64,000 bases of DNA from Cytobacillus oceanisediminis (GCF_022811925.1 NZ_CP065511.1:1419501-1483500), one strand, 5' to 3'; positions 8,226 through 17,319 are shown, counted from the stretch's first letter. Translations and numbers: made by a program. The notes: a model not told the origin generated them from the sequence alone.

Positions 8226-9527
8226 TTAGTGCGGCAGGAAAGCAAGCTGATAAAAGAATAACACTGCAAATAAATAAACCAGCGGATGAACCTCTCTCCA
8301 TTTGCCTTTTACCACTTTCATAAGCGGATAAGCGATGAATCCAAGCGCAATTCCTGTTGCAATACTGGATGTCAGCGGCATGCTTAAGATAATCAGGAAT
8401 GCAGGGAATGCTTCATCAAGTTCATTCCACTTAATATGTGAAATGCTGCCCATCATCAGGCTTCCAACGATGATCAGGGCTGGTGCAGTAATGGCAGCAA
8501 GACCTGATACCGCACTGACAAGCGGTCCGAAGAATGCTGAAAGCAGGAACAAACCTGCAACAGTCAAGGTTGTTAATCCTGTTCTTCCGCCCGCTGACAC
8601 ACCTGTGGAAGATTCAATATAAGCTGAAGTCGGGCTTGTACCAAACATAGCACCGATAGAAGTGGCGATGGAATCTGACAAAAGTGCCTCACGAGCTCTA
8701 GGCATCGTTTTGCCCTTCATTAATCCCGCCTGCTGGGCAACGCCGATCATCGTTCCTGTCGTATCAAAAATCGTTACAAGCAGGAAGGAGAAAACAACGG
8801 CGTATAAACTATGCTGGATAACATCTCCAATTGCTTCGAATGGATTTAAAATGATGATTCCATCCGGAAGCGAAGGCAGTGAAACAAATCCTTGGTCAAA
8901 AGAGAGCTGGCCGGTAAAGAAGGCAATCAGGGCTGTGATTATCATTCCGAAAAATAAAGCCCCATTAATCCCGAGCGTCATGAGAATTAATGTTAAAGCA
9001 AGACCGACCAGAGCAAGAATGGATTGTGGAGAATGCAAATCCCCAAGTGCAACAAGATTTGTTGGGTGGCTTGTGATCAGCCCGGTTAACCGCAAGCCGA
9101 TAAATGCAATAAATAAACCGATTCCGGCAGTAATTCCGTGCTTTAAATTATCCGGTATCGCAATGATCAGTTTTTCCCGGAAAGGGGTAAGCGACAATAT
9201 AATGAAGATAATACCTGCAATAAATACTGCTGAGAATGCAGTCATGTAATCAATATTTCCATGTGTGCCGACAACTGAGTAGGCAAAATAGGCGTTCAGG
9301 CCCATTCCCGGTGCGATGGCAATCGGATAATTGGCGAACAGCGCCATCCAAAGAGTACCTGCAACGGTTGCGATAATGGTTGCGGAAAAGACTTGCTCAA
9401 AGGGTACACCTGCATCAGATAAGATGACAGGGTTAACGACCACAATATAAACCATAGTTAAGAAAGTGGTGATGCCTGCCAGAACCTCGGTCTTTACGTT
9501 TGTTTGATTTTCTTTTAATTTGAACAT
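8226..9527 (-). CDS. NCS2-family purine permease (PbuO/PbuG/AzgA type)
   Basis: A 433-residue uptake permease, probably for guanine/hypoxanthine. Membrane-protein landmarks include GITTFLTMVYIVVVNP (about residues 19-34), the conserved APGMGLNAYFAYSV (about residues 73-86), a FDTTGTMIGVA motif (about residues 254-264) and TSPTSAYIESSTGVSAGGRTG (about residues 299-319). These are hallmarks of the AzgA-like NCS2 branch. Unlike the paralogue at 47923-49218 there is no riboswitch upstream; instead a pair of PurR boxes lies at 9579-9623, as expected for a PbuO-like gene. Transcription is leftward from that region and ends at 8165. Confidence 0.92.
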   Translation of the reverse strand: MFKLKENQTNVKTEVLAGITTFLTMVYIVVVNPVILSDAGVPFEQVFSATIIATVAGTLWMALFANYPIAIAPGMGLNAYFAYSVVGTHGNIDYMTAFSAVFIAGIIFIILSLTPFREKLIIAIPDNLKHGITAGIGLFIAFIGLRLTGLITSHPTNLVALGDLHSPQSILALVGLALTLILMTLGINGALFFGMIITALIAFFTGQLSFDQGFVSLPSLPDGIIILNPFEAIGDVIQHSLYAVVFSFLLVTIFDTTGTMIGVAQQAGLMKGKTMPRAREALLSDSIATSIGAMFGTSPTSAYIESSTGVSAGGRTGLTTLTVAGLFLLSAFFGPLVSAVSGLAAITAPALIIVGSLMMGSISHIKWNELDEAFPAFLIILSMPLTSSIATGIALGFIAYPLMKVVKGKWREVHPLVYLFAVLFFYQLAFLPH

Positions 9528-9578
9528 ATAAAGTCCCCCATAAACTAAAACTTCTTTCAGGTTGTATGTGTTATCAAT

Positions 9579-9623
9579 AAATACGAACGTTAAGAAAGCA
9601 CAAATAATATAATATTCGTTTTT
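9579..9623 (-). promoter_or_regulatory. Putative PurR operator (two inverted PurBoxes)
   Basis: AAATACGAACGTT at 9579-9591 on the plus strand and AAAAACGAATATT on the minus strand (9611-9623) both agree closely with the Bacillus PurBox AWWWCCGAACWWT. They face each other with a 19-bp gap, close to the 16-17 bp known from B. subtilis. They lie 50-100 bp upstream of the permease start. Confidence 0.65.
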
Positions 9624-9812
9624 GATATAGATTTCAAGACCTTAATGTTATTATTCTATATATTGGCGGTTTCATCCTTATATAAAGAAAAAAGCTTTGA
9701 TACGGAAACTTGCTTTCCGCGAAACAGCCATTATATAAAAATGTGTTGATTATCAATGGAGTATGCTTATACACTATTGTCAAACGATAACGAAATGGGG
9801 TTGGGTTGGCCT

Positions 9813-11483
9813 ATGTTTGCAAATCTTAAAACAATGAACTTGAGTCAGCAGGCCGAATATTTAACAAAGGCCCTTGTGCAGATGAAGAGCTACAATCATT
9901 CGGATGGAGAAAGGCATAAAGCTGATTTTTTAAAAGAAATAATACACTCGTACCCATCTTTTAATGATAATGATAATTTAGTATGGACTCAGGAAATACC
10001 TGGTGATGAATTGGGCCGCAAGAATGTGTTTGCCTTCCTCAAGGGGCGCTCCAGAAGCAAAAAGACTACTATATATCTGGCGCATTTAGACACGGTGGGC
10101 ACAGAGGATTTTGGGCCGATTCAGGGACTGGCCCATGATCCGGATAAGCTCCAGGAGTTTTTTGTACAATATGGCTCTGATCCTGAAGTGCAGGAAGATG
10201 CCCGGTCTAATGAGTGGCTTTTTGGCAGAGGGGCATTGGATATGCAGAGCGGAATTGCTGTCCATCTGGCCAATCTCCTGTTTTTCTCGGAAAATCCAGA
10301 CGAATTGGCCGGCAATTTGCTTGTCATGTTCAATGCTGATGAAGAGGGTGAGCATAAAGGAAGCAGAGCTGCTCTATCCGAATTGCTGAGGCTGAAAGAA
10401 AAAATGGGTCTGGAATATTTGGCTGCAATAAATAATGATTTTATCTCACCATTGTATGATGGGGACACCACGAAGTATATATACACAGGCACAGCAGGGA
10501 AAATCTTGCCATGTTTCTCCATTTTCGGAAGGGAGGCTCATGCAGGTGAAAGTCTTGCCGGGATTGATCCTACATTGATTGCTGCAGAGCTGACTGCCCG
10601 TATAAGCCAGAATTTTCAGCTGACTGAGAAACTTGAAGGAGAGCTGGTGCTTCCGCCAAGCTGTTTATATATGAGAGATGATAAAAAACGCTATGACGTT
10701 CAGACGGCAGTCGGCTGCCGGGTTTACTTCAATTACTTCTTCTACGAAAAACCCCTGAAGCAGCTTTCGAAAGAACTGGGGATGATTGCCGAAGATGCAG
10801 CCATCGCAGTAGAGGACCGGCTGAAAGGTGCCTATAAAGATTTTCGGACTGTCAATAAGCTGCCGGAAAGACAGCTGGACTGGGGAACAGAAGTGACGGC
10901 TTTAGATGATTTTCTTGTATATCTCGAAGAGAAGGGCATAGATACAGTGAGTGTTATGGAAGAAGCAAGGAAGCAAAGTTCGCTTGATGAAACCGATGCC
11001 AGAATGATTGCTTTTGATATTGTAGAAGCTTTACACCAATCAGACCCCGAGAAGAAACCTAGAGTGGTCTTATTTTATGGAACACCTTTTCTTCCTGCCA
11101 ACACGGTTGATGTGAATACAGAAAGAGGGATCTTTTTGAAAAATTGCCTGGAGGAAGTGCTCTCTGAAGAAGCTAAGAAAACAGGTGAGACATTCAAGGT
11201 CCGCAAATATTTCCCCTACTTATCTGATGGAAGCTTCCTATCTTTTGACGGCTCGGATGAGGATATACAATCTCTTAAAAAGAACTTTCCTGCTATAAAA
11301 AGCCTTTTTCCAATTCCATTAAAGGCAATGAGAGATTTAAATATTCCTGTCATTAACCTCGGAGTTTATGGGAAGGCTGGCCATAAGTGGACAGAGCGGG
11401 TTTATAAACCATATACTTTTGAAGTTTTGCCTGAGATTATCCGAAAGCTTACAAGAAGAATACTTCAAAAGCCGGGAAGCTAG
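9813..11483 (+). CDS. rocB: M20-family peptidase, RocB-like arginine-utilisation protein
   Basis: A 556-residue M20 metallopeptidase-type hydrolase. The metal-binding elements are HLDTVG (His91), RGALDMQSG (Asp in the second block, about residue 151) and the NADEEGEHKGS block (about residues 181-190), followed by a GREAHAGESLAGIDP dimerisation-type region and the C-terminal GKAGHKWTERV where the last metal ligand His lies. The overall pattern and length match B. subtilis RocB (566 residues), a gene of the arginine catabolic regulon whose exact substrate is unproven. Starts at 9756 or 9813 are possible; 9813 begins at the aligned N-terminus. It stands alone, with no other roc genes nearby. Confidence 0.85.
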   Translation: MFANLKTMNLSQQAEYLTKALVQMKSYNHSDGERHKADFLKEIIHSYPSFNDNDNLVWTQEIPGDELGRKNVFAFLKGRSRSKKTTIYLAHLDTVGTEDFGPIQGLAHDPDKLQEFFVQYGSDPEVQEDARSNEWLFGRGALDMQSGIAVHLANLLFFSENPDELAGNLLVMFNADEEGEHKGSRAALSELLRLKEKMGLEYLAAINNDFISPLYDGDTTKYIYTGTAGKILPCFSIFGREAHAGESLAGIDPTLIAAELTARISQNFQLTEKLEGELVLPPSCLYMRDDKKRYDVQTAVGCRVYFNYFFYEKPLKQLSKELGMIAEDAAIAVEDRLKGAYKDFRTVNKLPERQLDWGTEVTALDDFLVYLEEKGIDTVSVMEEARKQSSLDETDARMIAFDIVEALHQSDPEKKPRVVLFYGTPFLPANTVDVNTERGIFLKNCLEEVLSEEAKKTGETFKVRKYFPYLSDGSFLSFDGSDEDIQSLKKNFPAIKSLFPIPLKAMRDLNIPVINLGVYGKAGHKWTERVYKPYTFEVLPEIIRKLTRRILQKPGS

Positions 11484-11566
11484 TTCCCGGCTTGCTTCAA
11501 AAAAGTAACTTTAATATAGCAGTAACGTCTAATGTATGAGGAAAGAATTCAGGAGGCGGTGGCAGA

Positions 11567-12226
11567 ATGATAAAGGCTGTAATTTTTGATTTTGATGGAA
11601 CCATTGTAGACACAGAGTCTTTATGGTATGAGGTCTTTAAACAAACCCTGTCAGAAGATTATGGATTTGAGCTTGGGCTGGAGGATTTTGCGCAGGGCAT
11701 TGGCACCACAGATGATATTCTATTTAATTATATTGACAGTAAATTAGGCATCCAAATTAATCGTGAATCTGTTCAGGAGAAAACAGAAAAAGCATTTCAG
11801 AGTCAGAGGGATATTTTAATTTTGAGGGAAGGGATTCAGGACCTAATAGAAAAGTGCATTGAAAAAGGCCTTAAGCTTGGAGTTGCATCCAGCTCCGGCA
11901 GGGATTGGGTTAAGCATTATCTGAACCATTTTGGAATTGAGGGTCATTTTCAAACGCTCAAAACAAAAGAAGATGTTGAAAAAGTAAAGCCTGATCCGGC
12001 TCTTTACATAAAAGCACTAGAAGAAATGGGCGTCGAGCCGGAAGAAAGTCTGGCCATTGAAGATTCCGTAAATGGATCAATCGCAGCTGTTCAGGCAGGA
12101 ATGCACTGTGCGGCTGTTCCAAATGATGTGACGCATTTTCTCTCTTTTCATGAAAAGGTAATGCGGTATAAAGCTTTCTCTGAAATTCCCATTGATGAAC
12201 TGATAACAGAAAAAGGCAAGGGATAA
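11567..12226 (+). CDS. yhcW: HAD-superfamily hydrolase, YhcW-like (beta-phosphoglucomutase-type fold)
   Basis: A 219-residue phosphatase/phosphomutase-like protein. Motif I is DFDGTIVDTE (residues 8-17, Asp nucleophile and acid/base Asp), motif II is the ASSSG region (about residues 107-111), and motif III/IV is KVKPDP followed by AIEDSVNG. An alpha-helical cap lies between motifs I and II. Length agrees with B. subtilis YhcW (220). The ATG is preceded by AGGAGGCGGTGGCAGA. The substrate is unknown. Its 3' end overlaps a bidirectional terminator shared with the convergent RpiR gene. Confidence 0.88.
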   Translation: MIKAVIFDFDGTIVDTESLWYEVFKQTLSEDYGFELGLEDFAQGIGTTDDILFNYIDSKLGIQINRESVQEKTEKAFQSQRDILILREGIQDLIEKCIEKGLKLGVASSSGRDWVKHYLNHFGIEGHFQTLKTKEDVEKVKPDPALYIKALEEMGVEPEESLAIEDSVNGSIAAVQAGMHCAAVPNDVTHFLSFHEKVMRYKAFSEIPIDELITEKGKG

Positions 12227-12240
12227 GCCCCTGCCTTTTT
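12211..12240. terminator. Bidirectional terminator between yhcW and the RpiR gene
   Basis: AAAAGGCA-GGG pairs with CCC-TGCCTTTT. T runs occur on both strands, and the structure overlaps both coding ends. Confidence 0.88.
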
Positions 12241-13093
12241 AAATCCTCTTAACTGAAATAGCATTCCGCATCTTGTGGAGTGCTTTTTTGCCATCTTCTT
12301 TTCTTGCCATCATGACGTTCACATATAGCGCGTCAATAATACTTAGCTGGGCAATCCGGGAAGATAGGGCCTCAGAGCGGTAATCGGTTTCTTCAGCTAC
12401 TGTAAAAAGTGAGATATCAACATTCTGGCTGAGCGGTGATTTTGCAAAATTTGTAATGGCAATGGTTTGCACCTTATTTTGTTTTGCCACATTAAGAACC
12501 TGAATGACATCCTTTGTTGTGCCGGAGTGAGAAATAAAAACTGCCACATCATTCTCGGTCAGCTGCGAAGCCGACATCAGCTGCAAATGCGAATCGCTGT
12601 TTGCCAGCACAGTAATGCCGGTGCGGATAAATTTGTGGTAAGCATCCATGGCGATAATACTGGATCCGCCGCTCCCGACAAATTCGACTTTATTTGCATT
12701 CAATATTAGGTCCACTGCTTTTTCAAAAGCCCCCCCGCCAATGATTCCAAGGGTATCTTCAAGGGTCTTGATATTGGAGCGGAACACCTTTTCCGAAACA
12801 GTCAGGATTCCATCATCTTCATTAATGGTTTCATGAATATCCTTAATAGGTGTAACGATTTCCGATGCCAATGCTATTTTAAGAGCCTGATAGCCTTTAA
12901 AGCCAATCCGCTTGCAAAAACGGAATACGGTTGAGTCAGCTATGCCAAGGTCATCAGCAAGCTGGTTAATGGAGCTGTGGACGATTTTTTCAGGGTGTTC
13001 AAGAATATAATCTGCAATCTTTTTTTCTTTATCGCTGAATTTTGCATAATGTGTTTTAATTCGGGCAAAACAATATAAGTTATCATGAACCAT
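12239..13093 (-). CDS. MurR/RpiR-family regulator, probable gluconate-operon regulator
   Basis: A 284-residue regulator with an N-terminal HTH_6 domain (about residues 1-80; SSINQLADDLGIADSTVFRFCKRIGFKGYQALK is the helix-turn-helix and wing region) and a C-terminal SIS sugar-phosphate-binding domain (about residues 130-260; EFVGSGGSSIIA and FISHSGTTKDV are the SIS motifs). It is transcribed away from gnd-gntP-gntK across a shared 196-bp region, the usual arrangement for a local regulator that senses a pathway intermediate such as 6-phosphogluconate. This contrasts with B. subtilis, where GntR-family GntR does the job. Activator or repressor status is not evident. Confidence 0.88.
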   Translation of the reverse strand: MVHDNLYCFARIKTHYAKFSDKEKKIADYILEHPEKIVHSSINQLADDLGIADSTVFRFCKRIGFKGYQALKIALASEIVTPIKDIHETINEDDGILTVSEKVFRSNIKTLEDTLGIIGGGAFEKAVDLILNANKVEFVGSGGSSIIAMDAYHKFIRTGITVLANSDSHLQLMSASQLTENDVAVFISHSGTTKDVIQVLNVAKQNKVQTIAITNFAKSPLSQNVDISLFTVAEETDYRSEALSSRIAQLSIIDALYVNVMMARKEDGKKALHKMRNAISVKRI

Positions 13094-13208
13094 TTATGGG
13101 CATCTCCCTAAAATAAATTTCAAAAAATTTTTTTCATTAGGTATAGAAGATAGAAGGGAATAAAGCGCTTTCTAATTTCAATTTCTATTATAATCGAAAA
13201 ATATTTTT

Positions 13209-13246
13209 TTGAAAACGATTGCAAACAGAAAAATATTTTGTATAAT
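13209..13246 (+). promoter_or_regulatory. gnd promoter overlapped by a CcpA (cre) site
   Basis: TTGCAA (13219-13224) and TATAAT (13241-13246) with a 16-bp spacer form a sigma-A promoter. TTGAAAACGATTGCAA at 13209-13224 matches the cre consensus WTGNNANCGNWNNCA in full and covers the -35. A weaker cre-like AATAAAGCGCTTTCTA lies at 13159-13174. AT-rich inverted repeats of the GAAAAATATTTTTTTG type (13196, 13228, 13259) may be RpiR sites. Confidence 0.75.
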
Positions 13247-13289
13247 AAAGTCACATACGAAAAAAATTTTCTTCATCCAGGAGGCAATT

Positions 13290-14186
13290 ATGCAAGTAGG
13301 AATGATCGGTCTAGGAAAGATGGGATACAACTTATCCCTGAATTTGAAAGACCATGGACATGAAGTGACAGCATTTGATAAAGACAATAATATAATCGAA
13401 AAAATTTCTGCTGAAGGGATTAAAGGAGTCCCATCTATTGCGGAATTGGTAAACAATCTTACAAAGCCGCGTGTGATATGGATGATGGTGCCTGCAGGTG
13501 ATATTACAGAGGCAGTTATTGAGGAGACATCAGCACTTCTCGAAGAAGGCGATATATTAATCGATGGAGGTAACTCCAATTATAAGGAAACGCTGCGCAG
13601 AGCTGAAATGCTTCAGAAAAAAGGAATTTACTTCTTCGATTGCGGAACTAGCGGCGGTATGGAAGGTGCACGCAATGGTGCATGCACAATGATTGGCGGA
13701 GATGCGGAAGTATTTAAAACGATTGAGCCAATTTTTAAGGATATTACTGTGGAAAACGGCTATATGTATGCCGGAAGAACAGGAAGCGGCCATTTTCTGA
13801 AAATGGTACATAACGGAATTGAGTACGGCATGATGCAGGCAATTGCGGAGGGATTTGAAATCCTTGAAAAGAGCCCGTTTGACTATGATTATGAAAAAGT
13901 CGCTAAAGTTTGGAATAACGGTTCTGTCATTCGTTCATGGCTAATGGAACTAACTGAAAATGCATTCTCGAAGGATGCTAAGCTTGATGGCCTTAAAGGT
14001 GTCATGCATTCATCCGGAGAAGGGAAGTGGACGGTTGAAACAGCCCTTGATCTTCAGACAGCCGCTCCAGTCATTACCATGTCATTAATGATGCGCTACC
14101 GCTCTCTGGCAGAAGATACATTCTCGGGTAAAGTGGTCGCTGCATTAAGAAATGAATTTGGCGGACATGCAGTAGAAAAGAAATAA
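13290..14186 (+). CDS. gnd: 6-phosphogluconate dehydrogenase, NAD-type short form
   Basis: Oxidatively decarboxylates 6-phosphogluconate to ribulose 5-phosphate. The 298-residue length matches the short YqeC-type, NAD-linked 6PGDH rather than the 470-residue enzyme. The N-terminal Rossmann motif is GLGKMGYNL (residues 7-15). The catalytic region has DGGNSNYKETLRR and the DCGTSGGMEGARNG substrate loop, and MVHNGIEYGMMQ contains the catalytic Lys/His neighbourhood. The ATG at 13290 follows AGGAGG; an upstream in-frame start at 13209 lies inside the promoter and is not real. First gene of the gnd-gntP-gntK operon. Confidence 0.93.
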   Translation: MQVGMIGLGKMGYNLSLNLKDHGHEVTAFDKDNNIIEKISAEGIKGVPSIAELVNNLTKPRVIWMMVPAGDITEAVIEETSALLEEGDILIDGGNSNYKETLRRAEMLQKKGIYFFDCGTSGGMEGARNGACTMIGGDAEVFKTIEPIFKDITVENGYMYAGRTGSGHFLKMVHNGIEYGMMQAIAEGFEILEKSPFDYDYEKVAKVWNNGSVIRSWLMELTENAFSKDAKLDGLKGVMHSSGEGKWTVETALDLQTAAPVITMSLMMRYRSLAEDTFSGKVVAALRNEFGGHAVEKK

Positions 14187-14258
14187 ACTTTTTTGGGAAC
14201 TGGACTAGCTGCCAATGGCAGCTTTCCAAATCCCGCAAATATATATTGTATCCATAAA

Positions 14259-14272
14259 TGAAAACGCTTCAA
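14259..14272 (+). promoter_or_regulatory. CcpA (cre) site upstream of gntP
   Basis: TGAAAACGCTTCAA agrees with the cre consensus at nearly all positions and lies 20 bp before gntP, between gnd and gntP. It would act either as a second promoter operator or as a roadblock. Confidence 0.65.
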
Positions 14273-14291
14273 ATACAAAGGGGGAAATGAA

Positions 14292-15635
14292 ATGTCAGGC
14301 TCAATGTTAATTTTAGTAGCGATGGCTGGTATCTTCTTGCTATTATTCTTAGTTATGAAAACAAAGCTTCATGCTTTTGTAGCTTTATTGCTTGTGAGTT
14401 TGCTAGTTGGGATTGCAGCAGGGATGCCGCTTGATGGCGTAATTCAATCAGTTCAGAATGGGATGGGCGGAACTCTCGGATTCGTAGCTGTTGTTGTGGG
14501 TCTTGGTGCAATGTTTGGCCGTATGCTTGAGGTTTCTGGAGGTGCTGAACGTCTTGCACAGACAATGATCAAGAAATTCGGTGAAGATAAAGCGCAGTGG
14601 GCGCTTGGTATTACAGGTTTTATTGTCGCAATACCGGTATTCTTTGATGTTGGTTTTATCATTCTTGTGCCGATTGTTTATGGTCTGGCAAAGAAAACAG
14701 GAAAGTCACTGCTTTACTATGGGATTCCGCTTTTAGCAGGTTTGGCTGTTACACACAGCTTTATTCCGCCGACTCCGGGACCGATAGCAGTGGCAGATTT
14801 AATTGGTGCTGATCTTGGCTGGGTAATTTTATTTGGTGTTATTGCCGGTATTCCTTCAATGATTATCGCAGGTCCTTTGTTTGGTAAGTATATCGCGAAA
14901 AAAATACATGTATCGGTTCCAGATTACATGCAAATTGAGGAAAAGGAATATGACAAAGAGCTTCCAAGTTTTGCGCTAATTGCAAGCATCATTTTCATTC
15001 CGCTGGTGCTGATCCTTCTAAACACTGTTTCAGGTGTTCTTTTAGAAGAAGGAAATGGTTTAAGAGCATTCTTCACATTCATGGGTCACCCGTTTGTGGC
15101 ACTGACTTTAGCTACTTTACTGGCATTCTACAGTCTTGGAACAAAACGCGGCTATTCCCGCCAGGAAGTACAGGATATTGCTACAAAATCTTTAGAGCCA
15201 GCTGGTATCATTATTCTAGTTACGGGTGCCGGCGGTGTGTTTAAGCAGGTTCTGATTGATTCTGGTGTTGGACAGGTTTTGGGAGATATGATGGCTGCTT
15301 CCGCACTGCCTCCAATTCTTCTGGCCTTCCTAATTGCCACTTTTGTACGTGTTGCACAAGGTTCGGCAACAGTAGCAATGGTTACAGCTGCAGGATTAAT
15401 TGCCCCGCTTATTGAAACAATGGGACTTGAAGGTCCGGTACTTGGATTGATTGTTATCTCCATTGCAGCAGGAGCAACGATATTCTCACATGTTAACGAC
15501 TCTGGCTTCTGGCTTGTGAACCGCTATTTCGGCCTTGACGTTAAAGATACACTGAAATCATGGACCGTGATGGAAACATTAATTGCTTTAGTCGGATTTG
15601 CGACAGTATTTATACTTGGCTTCTTTATTGCCTAA
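14292..15635 (+). CDS. gntP: Gluconate permease (GntP family)
   Basis: A 447-residue gluconate:proton symporter with 12-14 membrane segments, essentially the same length as B. subtilis GntP (448). Recognisable family strings include GGTLGFVAVVVGLGAMFGRM (about residues 59-78), THSFIPPTPGP (about residues 154-164), AQGSATVAM (about residues 355-363) and the C-terminal SHVNDSGFWL (about residues 398-407). It follows gnd by about 105 bp and precedes gntK by about 103 bp, consistent with a gluconate catabolic operon. A hairpin in the following spacer may adjust expression of gntK. Confidence 0.94.
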   Translation: MSGSMLILVAMAGIFLLLFLVMKTKLHAFVALLLVSLLVGIAAGMPLDGVIQSVQNGMGGTLGFVAVVVGLGAMFGRMLEVSGGAERLAQTMIKKFGEDKAQWALGITGFIVAIPVFFDVGFIILVPIVYGLAKKTGKSLLYYGIPLLAGLAVTHSFIPPTPGPIAVADLIGADLGWVILFGVIAGIPSMIIAGPLFGKYIAKKIHVSVPDYMQIEEKEYDKELPSFALIASIIFIPLVLILLNTVSGVLLEEGNGLRAFFTFMGHPFVALTLATLLAFYSLGTKRGYSRQEVQDIATKSLEPAGIIILVTGAGGVFKQVLIDSGVGQVLGDMMAASALPPILLAFLIATFVRVAQGSATVAMVTAAGLIAPLIETMGLEGPVLGLIVISIAAGATIFSHVNDSGFWLVNRYFGLDVKDTLKSWTVMETLIALVGFATVFILGFFIA

Positions 15636-15647
15636 AATTAATATGAA

Positions 15648-15689
15648 GAAGAAGGGAAGTGGCGACTTGTTAAAGCCGCTTCTTTCTTC
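15648..15689 (+). other. Intercistronic stem-loop between gntP and gntK
   Basis: The segment ending GAAGTGGC pairs with GCCGCTTC and neighbouring A-G/T-C-rich bases across an 11-nt loop. No T run follows, so it looks more like an mRNA stability or partial attenuation element than a terminator. Confidence 0.45.
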
Positions 15690-15738
15690 AGTTTTAAATG
15701 ACCGCTTTTTCAGATTTGTTTTTGAAAGGAGATTATCA

Positions 15739-17283
15739 ATGTCTGCCACAAAATATGTAATCGGTACGGATATTGGAACAACAAGCACAAAATCAGTATT
15801 ATTTGACCATAACGGCACGGTTCTTGGAAAATACACTATTGAGTATCCTCTTTATACTCCTAATCCTTCGACTGCAGAACAGGACCCGGAAGAAATTTTT
15901 CAAGCTGTTCTAGGTACCCTTAGAGGCTGCATAAAGGAATCAAATGTTAGAGCGGAGGATATTACATGCGTGTCCTTCAGTTCAGCCATGCATAGTGTCA
16001 TAGCTGTAGACGCAGATGGAGTGCCATTGACAAACAGCATTACCTGGGCTGACAACCGCAGTGCAAAATGGGCTGAAAAGATAAAACAGGAACTGAATGG
16101 CCATGAAATATACTTACGGACTGGAACGCCTATTCATCCGATGTCACCGCTATCGAAAATCCTCTGGCTGAAAAATGAGAAGGAGGAAATATTCAAGCGC
16201 ACCTACAAATTTATTTCCATTAAAGAGTATGTTTTTCACAAATTATTTGGTGAGTACATCGTTGATTATTCAATAGCATCAGCTACTGGAATGTTTAATT
16301 TGAAGAAACTGGACTGGGATGAAGAAGCTATAGAGACTGCTGGAATTACATCCGAAAAACTGTCGAAGCCTGTCCCAACTACTTTTTCTGTAAAAGGGAT
16401 GAAAGAGGAATTCAGAAAGCTGACTGGTTTAAGCTCGGATACTCCGTTTATTGCAGGTGCCAGTGATGGAGTCCTTTCCAACCTTGGAGTTAATGCGATT
16501 GATCCAGGTGTGGTGGCCGTAACGATCGGAACAAGCGGAGCGATCCGTGCTGTAACCGACAAGCCTGTAACCGATCCAAAAGGCAGGATCTTCTGCTATG
16601 CCCTTACAGAAGAACACTGGGTTATTGGCGGTCCAGTAAATAATGGAGGCATGCTTTTCCGCTGGGTGCGCGATGAATTCGCTGCATCAGAAGTTGAAAC
16701 GGCCAAGCGTCTGGGAATTGATCCTTATGATGTATTAACAAAGATTGCATCAGGAGTTGCACCTGGATCAGATGGCCTGATTTTCCATCCTTATATGACG
16801 GGGGAACGCGCACCTTTATGGAATGCCAATGCAAGGGGTTCATTCTTTGGTCTGAGCCTTCACCATAAAAAAGAGCATATGATCCGTTCTGTGCTTGAAG
16901 GGGTTATCTATAATTTATATACTGTATTGCTTGCTTTAGAGGAGCTGACAGGGGAGCCAAAGAGGATTCAGGCAACGGGCGGATTTGCCAGATCAGATCT
17001 ATGGCGCCAAATGATGGCCGATATTTTCAATCAGGAAGTTGTTGTGCCTGAAAGCTATGAAAGCTCTTGCCTGGGAGCGGCTATTCTTGGATTATATGCT
17101 TTAGGGGTGGTTGAAGACTTAAATGTTGTCTCGGATATGGTAGGTGCAACGTTTAGCCATCAGCCGAAGGAAGAGGATGCGAAAGTATACAGGGAGTTAA
17201 TGCCGATTTATATACGCTTATCGCGTTTGTTTGAAAATGAATATGAAAGTCTTTCAGATTTTCAAAGAAAATATTTAGGATGA
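15739..17283 (+). CDS. gntK: Gluconokinase (FGGY family)
   Basis: Phosphorylates gluconate to 6-phosphogluconate, the substrate of gnd in the same operon. It has 514 residues, as in B. subtilis GntK (513). The N-terminal FGGY motif is IGTDIGTTSTKSVLFD (about residues 9-24) with the phosphate-binding loop. The mid-region AGASDGVLSNLG and the TGERAPLWNANARG segment (about residues 353-366) are typical, followed by the second ATP-site motif TGGFARSDLWRQ. The ATG at 15739 follows AAAGGAG 7 bases upstream; earlier in-frame codons reach back into gntP and are not used. A strong terminator ends the operon. Confidence 0.95.
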   Translation: MSATKYVIGTDIGTTSTKSVLFDHNGTVLGKYTIEYPLYTPNPSTAEQDPEEIFQAVLGTLRGCIKESNVRAEDITCVSFSSAMHSVIAVDADGVPLTNSITWADNRSAKWAEKIKQELNGHEIYLRTGTPIHPMSPLSKILWLKNEKEEIFKRTYKFISIKEYVFHKLFGEYIVDYSIASATGMFNLKKLDWDEEAIETAGITSEKLSKPVPTTFSVKGMKEEFRKLTGLSSDTPFIAGASDGVLSNLGVNAIDPGVVAVTIGTSGAIRAVTDKPVTDPKGRIFCYALTEEHWVIGGPVNNGGMLFRWVRDEFAASEVETAKRLGIDPYDVLTKIASGVAPGSDGLIFHPYMTGERAPLWNANARGSFFGLSLHHKKEHMIRSVLEGVIYNLYTVLLALEELTGEPKRIQATGGFARSDLWRQMMADIFNQEVVVPESYESSCLGAAILGLYALGVVEDLNVVSDMVGATFSHQPKEEDAKVYRELMPIYIRLSRLFENEYESLSDFQRKYLG

Positions 17284-17319
17284 AAAAAAGGAGCGGGCAC
17301 AGCCTGCTCCTTTTTTTAT
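17284..17319. terminator. Terminator of the gluconate operon
   Basis: AAAAAAAGGAGCGGGC pairs with GCCTGCTCCTTTTTTT. It also ends the convergent pit gene. Confidence 0.93.

Noticed and set aside
9528..9700. Purine riboswitch upstream of the 8226-9527 permease
   Set aside because: None of the conserved purine-aptamer loops is present in either direction; PurR boxes are the better explanation.
13196..13290. Upstream extension of gnd to 13209
   Set aside because: It would place the start inside the promoter and cre site; AGGAGG before 13290 and the family N-terminus settle the start.
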